This document shows positions 11,559 to 20,487 of a stretch of 64,000 bases of DNA, piece by piece. The notes under the pieces are model-generated. The model did no database searches, was not told where the DNA came from, and saw nothing but the letters and a program-made list of their open reading frames with translations. The position numbers and the translations under genes were made by a program. How positions within the stretch are numbered: position 1 is the first letter of the stretch; every line of letters begins with the position of its first letter. The stretch is from Alphaproteobacteria bacterium (GTDB taxonomy: Bacteria; Myxococcota_A; UBA796; CAJQPC01): positions 1,670,501 to 1,734,500 of the forward strand of contig JACKEV010000006.1 in assembly GCA_020632795.1 (NCBI GenBank). Direction: 5' to 3'.

Positions 11559-11574
11559 TGGCACGCCCCATGCA
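11559..11574 (+). promoter_or_regulatory. Sigma-54 (RpoN) promoter
   Basis: The sequence TGGCACGCCCCATGCA carries the invariant GG (11560-11561) and GC (11572-11573) with exactly 10 bases between them. TGGCACG matches the -24 element fully and the -12 element is ATGCA against the TTGCA consensus. Transcription should start near 11585 on the plus strand and needs an NtrC-type activator. Confidence 0.75.
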
Positions 11575-11584
11575 TCTACAGGGG

Positions 11585-11728
11585 GCACGGCCGACGCGAT
11601 GCCCTTGAACCCCTGCCCTGACCCGGCTCGCGTCTGCCTGGGAGGCCCTGTCCGGAGTCTGCCGGCAGCCCGTCTCCTCTGGAAACCGGAGACACCGCGC
11701 GGTCCCGCCGCGCGGTGTTCTTCCATTT
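11585..11728 (+). ncRNA. Candidate sigma-54-dependent small RNA
   Basis: About 144 nt lie between the sigma-54 start and the end of a strong terminator, with no convincing coding sequence. Several short stems can form: GGGCA with TGCCC near the 5' end, CTGCC with GGCAG in the middle, GTCTCC (11672-11677) with GGAGAC (11688-11693), and the terminator stem. Myxobacteria are known to use a sigma-54-type promoter for at least one small RNA (Pxr), but I see no sequence proof that this is the same one. It could instead be a regulated, attenuated leader of groES-groEL. Confidence 0.5.
11694..11728 (+). terminator. Intrinsic terminator upstream of groES
   Basis: A perfect 9-bp inverted repeat (ACCGCGCGG at 11694-11702, CCGCGCGGT at 11708-11716) with a 5-base loop is followed by the T-rich tail GTTCTTCCATTT. 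It would end transcripts from the sigma-54 promoter before groES. Confidence 0.65.
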
Positions 11729-11734
11729 CGAACC

Positions 11735-11763
11735 TTGACGCCGACAGCGCCGGTGCCTACCCG
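11735..11763 (+). promoter_or_regulatory. Candidate promoter for groES-groEL
   Basis: TTGACG at 11735-11740 is followed after 17 bases by TACCCG at 11758-11763. The -35 is good and the -10 is weak but resembles other -10 elements in this window (TACCCT, TACTCT). The start would be near 11770, leaving a leader of about 63 bases. It lies just past the terminator, so groESL can be transcribed independently of the upstream RNA. Confidence 0.5.
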
Positions 11764-11832
11764 TCTGCTCCCTGGAAGTAAACCTGCCGGCCCGTGCGCC
11801 GGTCCAACCCAACGTACAGGAGCAACGACACC

Positions 11833-12123
11833 ATGGCATTCAGGCCCCTGAACGATCGCATCCTCCTCAAGCGCGTCGCGGCCAAGGCGAAGTCCGCCGG
11901 CGGCCTCTTCATCCCCGAGTCCGCCAAGGACAAGCCCCAGGAGGCCGAGGTCGTGGCCGTCGGCCCAGGCAAGCGCCTCGCTGACGGCTCCCGCCGCGCC
12001 CCCGCCGTCCAGGTGGGCGACCGCGTGCTCTTCGGCAAGTACTCGGGCGACGAGTTCAAGCTCGATGGCGAGGAGCACGTCGTGCTCCGCGACGAGGACA
12101 TCCTCGCCGTCCTCGACGCCTGA
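11833..12123 (+). CDS. groES: Co-chaperonin GroES
   Basis: The 96-residue protein starts Met-Ala-Phe-Arg-Pro-Leu-Asn-Asp-Arg and contains the mobile-loop region (Ala-Gly-Gly-Leu-Phe-Ile-Pro) and the C-terminal Asp-Asp/Glu-Ile-Leu-Ala motif. It caps GroEL to form the folding chamber. The ATG is preceded by AGGAG. The frame is open 13 codons further upstream, but those codons do not resemble GroES. Confidence 0.97.
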   Translation: MAFRPLNDRILLKRVAAKAKSAGGLFIPESAKDKPQEAEVVAVGPGKRLADGSRRAPAVQVGDRVLFGKYSGDEFKLDGEEHVVLRDEDILAVLDA

Positions 12124-12171
12124 TCCGTCCCCCATCCCTGACGAATCCTCACGAATTCCACGGAGAAGACA

Positions 12172-13824
<1,653 letters not shown>

Positions 13825-13847
13825 CCCTCCCTCCCCTGCCCCGACGT

Positions 13848-13886
13848 GACCCCCGGCCGGGCTCCCCGGTCGGGGGTCGGTTATTC
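13848..13886 (+). terminator. Terminator of groES-groEL
   Basis: A 14-bp stem (GACCCCCGGCCGGG at 13848-13861 with CCCGGTCGGGGGTC at 13865-13878, one G-U pair, loop CTC) is followed by GGTTATTC. It closes the chaperonin operon only 7 bases before the next start codon. Confidence 0.7.
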
Positions 13887-13893
13887 AGGCCCC

Positions 13894-14295
13894 ATGCTGC
13901 TGATCGCGCTGCTCTCCACCCTCGCGCACGCCGAGCCCGACCCGGCGCGCATGCTGCAGGACGAGCGTCCGGTCAGCCATGGCCTGCTCGACGCCACCGC
14001 CCACCTGGGCCTCCGCATCTGGCAGACCGCCATCAGCCCGGGTGACGGGCCGCGCTGCCCACTGCGCCCCTCCTGCTCCCTCTACGCCCGCCAGGCGGTC
14101 TCGCGCGACGGCCTGGGCGGGGTCGTGCTGACCTTCGACCGGCTGCTGCGCGACGCGAACGCGGCGGCCTATGAGCCCGCCCCCGATGGCCTCCACGCGC
14201 TGGATCCGCTCGCTGATCATCCTCCTGCTCGTGTTGTTCTCAGCGGCGCCTGGTGTCGCGGCCAGCGAACCGACGGGGCCGATCTCTGCCTCTGA
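13894..14295 (+). CDS. YidD-like protein with a signal peptide
   Basis: The 133-residue protein has a signal peptide ending Ala-His-Ala and then the YidD core: Trp-Gln-Thr-Ala-Ile-Ser-Pro, Gly-Pro-Arg-Cys, Pro-Ser-Cys-Ser-Leu-Tyr-Ala and an Asp-Arg-Leu-Leu-Arg helix. YidD helps membrane-protein insertion; the classic form is about 70-85 residues, cytoplasmic, and lies beside yidC and rnpA. This one is longer, exported and elsewhere, so it may have a different job. Its last 110 or so bases overlap the start of the next gene in another frame. A TATTCA 6 bases before the ATG may be a promoter -10. Confidence 0.75.
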   Translation: MLLIALLSTLAHAEPDPARMLQDERPVSHGLLDATAHLGLRIWQTAISPGDGPRCPLRPSCSLYARQAVSRDGLGGVVLTFDRLLRDANAAAYEPAPDGLHALDPLADHPPARVVLSGAWCRGQRTDGADLCL

Positions 14296-15130
14296 GGCCC
14301 CCGACGCCACCCCCCCGGAGCCCGCGCCGCCCCAGCCCCCGGCGGTCGCCGACCCCATCCCCCTGCTGATCCACCTCTACCGGGCCGAGGACTTCCAGGG
14401 GGTCCGCACCGAGTCGCTGCGCCGTCAGCTCGACGCGCCGCCCTCCCCCGTCCTGCAGGCCGAGCTGCGCTACATGGAGGCCCTGGCCCGCCTCGCGCTG
14501 GGCGAGGCCGACGCCGCGATGGTGGACCTCGACGCGCTGCGCCAGCAGGCCGATGCGCCGCCGGTCGCCGAGCTGGCCCAGCTCGCCCTCGCCGAGGCCT
14601 GGCTCACGCAGTTCCCCGTGCAGGGGGTGCGCATGTACCAGGACTACCTGGCCGCCCACGCCGACAGCCCCTGGGCCTCGCCCGCCGCCCAGCGCGCGGC
14701 CTGGGGGCTGGCGGAGTCCGGGCGGTTCAGCATGGCGCTGACCCAGCTCGAGGGCGCCGGGCAGCCGATCTCCCCGGCCCTGCGTCAGACCCTCACCGCG
14801 CCGCCCCGCTGGAAGCGTCCTGTGCTGGCAGCCGCACTCTCGGGGGCCCTGCCCGGGGCCGGCCAGCTCTACGCCCGTCAGCCCCGGGAGGCGCTCTCGG
14901 CGTTCGCGGTCAACGCGGTGTTCTTCTCGGGCATGGCCCTCGCCGCCCGACAGCGCGCCTGGCCCGCGTTCGGGATCGCCGCGTTCTTCGGCGTGGGCTT
15001 CTACGCCGGCAACATCTACGGCGCCGCCGACGCCGCGCTGCGCTACAACCGGGGCGCCCGCGACGACGTCATGCGCACCTTCGAGGAGGAGCTGCCCCCC
15101 GTCGAGATGCCCCCGCTGCCGCAGCGATGA
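14186..15130 (+). CDS. DUF5683-like exported membrane protein
   Basis: The 314-residue protein (starting Met-Ala-Ser-Thr-Arg-Trp) has a good signal peptide, a Pro-rich linker, a helical region over about residues 55-200 resembling TPR units, and two C-terminal membrane segments. The first of these is preceded by Ala-Leu-Pro-Gly-Ala-Gly-Gln-Leu-Tyr, a hallmark of DUF5683-like proteins. An ATG 15 bases earlier (14171) is also possible. It overlaps the YidD-like gene by about 110 bases. Function unknown; the pairing with a YidD-like protein hints at envelope assembly. Confidence 0.7.
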   Translation: MASTRWIRSLIILLLVLFSAAPGVAASEPTGPISASEAPDATPPEPAPPQPPAVADPIPLLIHLYRAEDFQGVRTESLRRQLDAPPSPVLQAELRYMEALARLALGEADAAMVDLDALRQQADAPPVAELAQLALAEAWLTQFPVQGVRMYQDYLAAHADSPWASPAAQRAAWGLAESGRFSMALTQLEGAGQPISPALRQTLTAPPRWKRPVLAAALSGALPGAGQLYARQPREALSAFAVNAVFFSGMALAARQRAWPAFGIAAFFGVGFYAGNIYGAADAALRYNRGARDDVMRTFEEELPPVEMPPLPQR

Positions 15131-15174
15131 GCGGCGGCACCGGTTACGATGCGGCGTCCTCGCCGGAGCCCCCC

Positions 15175-15981
15175 ATGACCGCAGGTTCTGTGACGCTCGA
15201 ACGGCGTGGCGCGGCGGCGGTGATCACCCTCCGCGCCCCCCCGCGCAACGCCATGCACCTGGACATGTGGCATCAGCTCGACGCCCACGTCGCCACCATC
15301 GCTGGGACCCGGGCGTTCCGCGCGGCGGTGATCACCGGGGCGGGCGGGCACTTCTGCGCGGGCATGGACGTCCGGCCGGACAACCCGGTCATCGCGCGCC
15401 TGGCGCCCAGCTTCGTGGAGGGCGACCCCGGACCGGCGCGGGCGCTGCTCGATGAGCTGAAGGGCATCCTCGACCGGCTGGGGACGCTGCCGGTGCCCGT
15501 CGTCGCGGCCATCGACGGCGCCTGCGCGGGCGGCGGCCTGGAGATCGCGCTGGCCTGCGACGTCCGGTTGGCCGCAGACACCGCCTACTTCGCCCTCCGG
15601 GAGACCCGCATGGGCATGATCCCCGACCTCGGCGGCACGGTACGCCTGGCCCGCCTGCTGGGCCCGGGTGCCGCGACCGATCTGATCCTGACCGGCCGCC
15701 GCGTCGACGCCACCGAGGCGCTGCAGCGGGGGCTGGTGGAGCGGCTGACCGACGGCGCCGCTCTGGAGGCCGCCCTCGCTTGGGTGGACGACCTGGCCCT
15801 GTCCGGCCCCTTCGCCACCGCCCGTGCCCTGGAGGTCCTCCGCGTCGCCAGCCGCGCGGGCGAGGCCCCCCTGCTGGCGATGGAGACCGAGGCAGGCGCC
15901 GCCGCCATCAGCTCCGGCGAGCCCCCCATCGGCGTGCAGGCCTTCCTCACCGACACCGCCCCCCGCTGGGAGACCGAGTGA
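15175..15981 (+). CDS. Enoyl-CoA hydratase/isomerase (crotonase family)
   Basis: From the ATG at 15175 the protein has 268 residues, with the crotonase oxyanion-hole segments (an Ala-Gly-Gly-His-Phe-Cys-Ala-Gly-Met-Asp loop and a Gly-Ala-Cys-Ala-Gly-Gly-Gly-Leu-Glu loop). The second catalytic Glu appears in Leu-Arg-Glu-Thr-Arg-Met-Gly-Met-Ile-Pro, followed by Gly-Gly-Thr. Both glutamates of true hydratases appear present. An upstream in-frame ATG at 15127 overlaps the previous stop but would add 16 residues unlike the family. The substrate is not predictable. The stop overlaps the lnt start (TGATG). Confidence 0.88.
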   Translation: MTAGSVTLERRGAAAVITLRAPPRNAMHLDMWHQLDAHVATIAGTRAFRAAVITGAGGHFCAGMDVRPDNPVIARLAPSFVEGDPGPARALLDELKGILDRLGTLPVPVVAAIDGACAGGGLEIALACDVRLAADTAYFALRETRMGMIPDLGGTVRLARLLGPGAATDLILTGRRVDATEALQRGLVERLTDGAALEAALAWVDDLALSGPFATARALEVLRVASRAGEAPLLAMETEAGAAAISSGEPPIGVQAFLTDTAPRWETE

Positions 15982-17558
15982 TGGGCCTCGCGCTCCGCCT
16001 GCTCGCCGCGCTCGCCTCCGGGCTCGTGCTGACGGTGATCTCGCCCCCCATGAACCTCCACTGGCTGCACTGGTTCGCCTTCGTGCCGCTCCTGTGGGCC
16101 CTCCGGGGGGGCGAGCTGCGCCGCAACCTGCTGCTGTCCTACGCCGCCGGGTACGTGGCGGTCTTCTCGCTGTTCTCCTGGCTCTCCGACACGATCATCA
16201 TCTTCTCCAGCATCCCCGCGCCCGTGGCCTGGCTGCTGGTGGGGGTGTTCGCGTTCTTCTTCGCCTTCCCCTACGCCATCGTGTTCGGGTCGGTCCACCC
16301 GTTCCGCCAGAAGATCGGTTCGGCCTGGGTCTTCGCCATCCCTGCCCTGCAGGTGGCCACCGAGTTCCTCGCCCCCGCGCTGTTCCCCTACTACCAGGGC
16401 GTCTCCCAGTACCGCACGCCGGAGACCTGGCAGCTCGCCTCGGTCACCGGGGTGTACGGGGTCAGCTACCTGGTCCTGCTCACCAACTGCGCGCTGGCCG
16501 AGGCCCTCTACCGCGCGCGCGAGGGGCGCCCGGTGCCCTGGGCCGTCGGGCTGGTCACCGCCGGGCTGTGGCTCGGCAACGTCGCCTATGGCGCGTGGCG
16601 GGTCCCGCGGGTGGACGCCCTGGTCGACGCCATGCCCCGCATCCGGGTCACCCAGCTCCAGCAGGGCATCACCATGAAGGAGCGCATGCAGGGCTCGGCC
16701 CGCGACGCCATGCTCTCCTGGGTGAAGATGACCAGCCAGCTCATCGGCCAGGACATGGACCTCGTCATCTGGCCCGAGGGCGCGACCCCATACGACCCCC
16801 GCGGCGCCCGGGTCGGCTCCCTGATGACCAACCTGGCCCGCAGCCTGGACGCGCCCATCGTGTTCGGCGGCGGCTTCGCCGAGCGCAAGACCGACCCGGA
16901 CACCGGCCGCGTCTACATCGAGCAGCGCAACTCCATCTACCTGTTGGATGACAAGGGCGAGCTGCTCGATCGGTACGACAAGATGGTGCCGCTGCCCTTC
17001 GGCGAGTACCTGCCGCTGGCTGACACCTTCCCGATCCTGCGGGAGTGGATCAAGGGCCCCGGCGACTTCCGCGCGGGGGAGGTGCCGCTGGTCTTCCAGT
17101 TCACGACCCACGGCGGGCAGGAGGTCCGCTTCACCACCCCCATCTGCTACGAGGCCATCCTCTCCTCCTTCGTGCGCAAGCAGCTCTCCGACGCCGATCT
17201 GTTCGTCAACGTGACCAACGACGGCTGGTTCGGGGACACCGCCGCGCCCCACCAGCACGGCATGCTCTCGGCGGTGCGGGCGGTCGAGCTGGGCGTCCCC
17301 ATGGTGCGGCTGGCCTACACCGGCGTCTCCTTCAACGTCTCCCCCACCGGGCGGATCACCAACGAGACCGAGCCCTTCACCGAGGTCATCCGCATCATCG
17401 AGTCCCCGGTGGGCCGGGTGGACACCGTCTACCGCCACATCGGGGATGTGTTCGCCTGGCTCTGCACCCTCGCCGCTGGCGGCATCCTGCTGAGCCTCTG
17501 GCGGGACCGGCGGGCCGCGCGGGGTGCGGCTGTCACACCAGGGGCAGACCCGGCGTAA
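15981..17558 (+). CDS. lnt: Apolipoprotein N-acyltransferase
   Basis: The 525-residue protein has about six N-terminal membrane segments and a nitrilase domain with the Lnt triad: Glu in Trp-Pro-Glu-Gly-Ala, Lys in Tyr-Asp-Lys-Met-Val-Pro-Leu-Pro-Phe-Gly-Glu-Tyr, and Cys in Thr-Pro-Ile-Cys-Tyr-Glu. An Asn-Asp-Gly-Trp-Phe motif follows, and one membrane segment lies near the C-terminus. Lnt adds the third acyl chain to the N-terminal Cys of lipoproteins in the inner membrane, consistent with the many lipoproteins in this window. A sigma factor gene follows after 19 bases. Confidence 0.95.
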   Translation: MGLALRLLAALASGLVLTVISPPMNLHWLHWFAFVPLLWALRGGELRRNLLLSYAAGYVAVFSLFSWLSDTIIIFSSIPAPVAWLLVGVFAFFFAFPYAIVFGSVHPFRQKIGSAWVFAIPALQVATEFLAPALFPYYQGVSQYRTPETWQLASVTGVYGVSYLVLLTNCALAEALYRAREGRPVPWAVGLVTAGLWLGNVAYGAWRVPRVDALVDAMPRIRVTQLQQGITMKERMQGSARDAMLSWVKMTSQLIGQDMDLVIWPEGATPYDPRGARVGSLMTNLARSLDAPIVFGGGFAERKTDPDTGRVYIEQRNSIYLLDDKGELLDRYDKMVPLPFGEYLPLADTFPILREWIKGPGDFRAGEVPLVFQFTTHGGQEVRFTTPICYEAILSSFVRKQLSDADLFVNVTNDGWFGDTAAPHQHGMLSAVRAVELGVPMVRLAYTGVSFNVSPTGRITNETEPFTEVIRIIESPVGRVDTVYRHIGDVFAWLCTLAAGGILLSLWRDRRAARGAAVTPGADPA

Positions 17559-17577
17559 CAGGGAGCGAAGGTCGTCG

Positions 17578-18105
17578 ATGGACCTCGACCAGCTCAGCGA
17601 TGAGGAGTTGATGGAGCGCGTGCAGGCCGACGATGCCGCCGCCTACCGGGTGCTGTTCGACCGGCACAACCGGACGGTGTACGGCTACCTGCTGCGCAAG
17701 ACCCGCCAGCCCGAGCTGGCGGCCGAGCTGTTCCAGGAGACCTGGCTCAAGGTCCACCGCGCCCGCAGCACCTGGAATCCGGGGCAGGCGTTCCGCCCCT
17801 GGCTGTTCAGCATTGCGGTGAACACCCGCCGTGACAGCGGACGACGCGACCAGCGCCGCATCGACACGGTGGAGCTGACCCGCCCGACCCCCGCGCCTCG
17901 CAACCGCCCCGAGGAGCGCCTCACCCTGGAGGCTGCCATCGACAAGCTCCCGGAGCCGCTGCGCGAGGCCTTCCTGCTGGGGGCGGTCCACGGCTTCGAT
18001 CACAACGAGCTGGCCGAGCAGCTCGGCATCTCCGCCGCCAACGCCCGCGCCCGGGTGTCCCGCGCCCGCAAGGCCCTGCGCGAGCTGCTGGGGGTGCGCT
18101 CATGA
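17578..18105 (+). CDS. ECF-type RNA polymerase sigma factor
   Basis: The 175-residue protein has sigma region 2 (Tyr-Arg-Val-Leu-Phe-Asp-Arg-His, then Ala-Ala-Glu-Leu-Phe-Gln-Glu-Thr-Trp and Arg-Pro-Trp-Leu-Phe-Ser-Ile-Ala). It also has region 4 (Leu-Pro-Glu-Pro-Leu-Arg-Glu-Ala-Phe-Leu-Leu and the helix-turn-helix Glu-Leu-Ala-Glu-Gln-Leu-Gly-Ile). The ATG at 17578 has a GGAG upstream. Its stop overlaps the next start by 4 bases, the usual arrangement with an anti-sigma factor. It most likely controls its own operon, including the caspase-like gene. Confidence 0.93.
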   Translation: MDLDQLSDEELMERVQADDAAAYRVLFDRHNRTVYGYLLRKTRQPELAAELFQETWLKVHRARSTWNPGQAFRPWLFSIAVNTRRDSGRRDQRRIDTVELTRPTPAPRNRPEERLTLEAAIDKLPEPLREAFLLGAVHGFDHNELAEQLGISAANARARVSRARKALRELLGVRS

Positions 18106-18833
18106 AGCTCGACCCCACGACCGCGTGGCTGCTCGGCGTCGGCCCGGATCCAGGCCCCGAGGCCCGCAGCGAGCTGGAGGAGGCCGCCCCGCCGCCCGAG
18201 CTGCTGGCGCAGACGCTGGCCGCTGTCGAGGTCGAGCGGGCCGCCGAGCGCGCCGCCGTCGAGGCCCCGGCCCCCGCGAACACCCGCCCGCGTCGCGCCT
18301 GGCTCATCGCCGGGCTGGCCGCCGCGGCCGCGGTGGTTGCCGTCATCCGCGCGCCCGACCCGGTCGGCGACCCCGATCAGATGGTCGCGCGGGGTCTGGA
18401 GGAGTCCGCCCCGGTCGTCGCCCTGAAGGTCGCGACCCGCCACGCAGGCCGTCTTGAGCGTCTCCGGGAGGGGGCGGCCTACGCGCCGGGTGACCAGCTC
18501 TACTTCCGCTATCAGCTCGGCACCGACGGCTGGGTCCACCTCGTCACGGCGACCGATGGCCGGGTCGAGGTGCTCGTCCAGCGGGCGATGCCGGCGGGCG
18601 AGGCCGATCTTCTGGAAGACGGCCAGCCCCTGGCGTGGACCATCGAGCCCGGCGACCCCAGCGCGGCCTTCGCGCTGATCAGCACCTCCGGGCCGCTGCC
18701 GGGCGCCGCCCTCTCGGAGGCGCTGCAGACCGGCCTCGGGGCCGGGCAGACTGAAGGCGCCGAGGGCCTGTGCGAGGCCGCCCGCCGCGCCGGGTTCGGG
18801 TGTGATGCCATCTGGTTGGAGGTGACCCCATGA
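18102..18833 (+). CDS. Membrane anti-sigma-like protein with a DUF4384-like domain
   Basis: The 243-residue protein has an acidic N-terminal cytoplasmic part (to about 63), one membrane segment near 67-83, and a periplasmic domain whose Gly-Asp-Gln-Leu-Tyr-Phe-Arg-Tyr and Gly-Trp-Val-His-Leu-Val strands resemble DUF4384. No zinc anti-sigma His-Cys-Cys motif is visible. Position directly after an ECF sigma gene, with start/stop overlap on both sides, argues that it binds the sigma factor and senses an envelope signal. The anti-sigma role is inferred. Confidence 0.75.
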   Translation: MKLDPTTAWLLGVGPDPGPEARSELEEAAPPPELLAQTLAAVEVERAAERAAVEAPAPANTRPRRAWLIAGLAAAAAVVAVIRAPDPVGDPDQMVARGLEESAPVVALKVATRHAGRLERLREGAAYAPGDQLYFRYQLGTDGWVHLVTATDGRVEVLVQRAMPAGEADLLEDGQPLAWTIEPGDPSAAFALISTSGPLPGAALSEALQTGLGAGQTEGAEGLCEAARRAGFGCDAIWLEVTP

Positions 18834-20452
18834 CGCTTGGGCTGGCCATGACCGCCGCCGCGCTCGCGGGGTCCCTGGGCACGAGCCCCTCCACCGGGGC
18901 GCTGGACGACGTCTACGCGCCGCGCCGTGTGGCTGTGCTCATCGGCGTCGACAGCTACGCCGACCCCGCCCTCACCCCGCTGCGCTTCGCGGCCAAGGAC
19001 GCGCAGGATCTGGGCCACGCCCTGGAAGACCCCGCCATCGGCGGCTTCGACCGGGTGATGGTCGTCACCGGCGCGGACGCCACGACATCGGAGGGCATCG
19101 CCGAGGCCATCGCCTTCGCGACCTCCGACCTGCAGCGCGACGACACCTTCCTCCTGTACCTCTCGGGGCACGGCACGCTCACCATCGACCCGGTCGACGG
19201 CACGCAGCTCTGGTTCCTGCCCTCCGACGGCCAGCTCGGCGCTGCCCCCGACACCGGGCTCGCCGTGTCGTGGCTGGAGGAGCAGGTCGCCACCGTCGAG
19301 GCCCGGCGCCGGGTCCTGATCATGGACACCTGCCACAACGGCCGGGACAAGTCCTCCCTCGACCCGCGCACGGCCGCCCTGCTGGCCAGCATGCGCGGCG
19401 AGCCGCCCGCCCCGCGCGGGCTGCGCGAGGTCTCCGAGTCCGAGGCCCGGCTGTTCGCCGCTCAGTACTACCAGCCGGCGATGGAGGACCCCAACCTGGG
19501 CAACGGGGTCTACACCCACTTCCTCATCGAGGCCCTCACCGACGGCGCCAGCAGCGCCGATCTGGATGGCGACGGGCTGGTGGACGTCACCGAGGCCCAC
19601 GACTGGGCGCGGGACAAGACCATCCACTACACCGGCGGCATGCAGGTCCCGCGCGCCGAGTACCGGGTCGTCGGGCGCGAGGACATCTACCTGGCGGGCA
19701 GCGAGGCCACCCGCTCGGGCGCCGAGCGTGCCCTGCTCGCCGCCACCGACGCCCTGCTGGCCAGCGCCCGGGTCCTGGTGGACGGCCAGCCCCGCGGCGT
19801 GCTGCCCGAGGTCGTGACCCTGGAGCCCGGCCGCCACGACATCGAGATCCAGGATCAGTACGGGCGCACCCTCACCCGGCGCTCGGTGCGGGTCCAGGCC
19901 GGCGAGACCGTGATGGCAGAGGACCTCCTCCCCTCCAGCGGGACCGCGATTGAGGTCACGGCCGGCGCGGGCCTGCGGCACGGCCCGGGTCAGCCGCTGG
20001 TCCACCCGGCGGTCGCGACCGTGGACGCCGCGCTGGTGCTGCCCCAGCTCGGGCCGCCGCGCTTCGTGCCTGAGCTGCACGCGCAGCTCACCTACGGCGC
20101 GGGCACGCTGGAGGTCCTGGGTACGCAGCAGGTGCCGCTGATGGTGCGGGCCGGCGAGCTGACCTTCGGCGTGAACGCCGGCTGGCAGCTCCACCGCGCG
20201 CCCATCACCGTGGGCCCCAGCCTGGACGCCGGCACGCTCTACCGCCAGTTCCGGGACGTCGACGACACCGGCTATCGGCAGGCGGGGCTCGCGATCTCCC
20301 CGGGGGCCCAGGCCACCCTGCGGCTCGATGTGACCGATCGTAGGTATGTCGTGTTGAGATATGAGGCCCATCTGCTGGCCTGGCGCTACCAGGACGCCCC
20401 GTACTCGGTGGTCCACCACGGCCTGTCGTTGGGCGTCGGCGCGCGCCCCTGA
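18830..20452 (+). CDS. Caspase-like (peptidase C14) exported protein
   Basis: The 540-residue protein has a signal-like N-terminus and a caspase-fold domain over about residues 25-260. Both dyad residues are in place: His in Leu-Ser-Gly-His-Gly and Cys in Met-Asp-Thr-Cys-His-Asn-Gly. The remaining C-terminal half is beta-rich, with a PEGA-like segment (Asp-Gly-Gln-Pro-Arg-Gly-Val-Leu, then Leu-Glu-Pro-Gly-Arg-His) and a final stretch that could form outer-membrane beta strands. Bacterial metacaspase-type enzymes cut after Arg or Lys and are tied to stress, cell death or defence. Overlap with the anti-sigma gene suggests the sigma factor regulates it. Confidence 0.88.
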   Translation: MTLGLAMTAAALAGSLGTSPSTGALDDVYAPRRVAVLIGVDSYADPALTPLRFAAKDAQDLGHALEDPAIGGFDRVMVVTGADATTSEGIAEAIAFATSDLQRDDTFLLYLSGHGTLTIDPVDGTQLWFLPSDGQLGAAPDTGLAVSWLEEQVATVEARRRVLIMDTCHNGRDKSSLDPRTAALLASMRGEPPAPRGLREVSESEARLFAAQYYQPAMEDPNLGNGVYTHFLIEALTDGASSADLDGDGLVDVTEAHDWARDKTIHYTGGMQVPRAEYRVVGREDIYLAGSEATRSGAERALLAATDALLASARVLVDGQPRGVLPEVVTLEPGRHDIEIQDQYGRTLTRRSVRVQAGETVMAEDLLPSSGTAIEVTAGAGLRHGPGQPLVHPAVATVDAALVLPQLGPPRFVPELHAQLTYGAGTLEVLGTQQVPLMVRAGELTFGVNAGWQLHRAPITVGPSLDAGTLYRQFRDVDDTGYRQAGLAISPGAQATLRLDVTDRRYVVLRYEAHLLAWRYQDAPYSVVHHGLSLGVGARP

Positions 20453-20475
20453 TCACACCCCGGTCCGACGCGCGC

Positions 20476-20481
20476 TACACT
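20476..20481 (+). promoter_or_regulatory. Candidate -10 element for a leaderless gene
   Basis: TACACT lies exactly 6 bases before the GTG at 20488, so transcription would begin at or next to the start codon. No ribosome binding site or good -35 is visible. Confidence 0.4.
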
Positions 20482-20487
20482 GCTCCT

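Noticed and set aside
11620..11693. SRP (4.5S) RNA, because of CCGGAGTCTGCCGGCAGCC
   Set aside because: The conserved GGAA loop region of SRP RNA is absent.
11346..11832. CIRCE element for HrcA control of dnaK or groESL
   Set aside because: No TTAGCACTC-N9-GAGTGCTAA or close variant on either strand.
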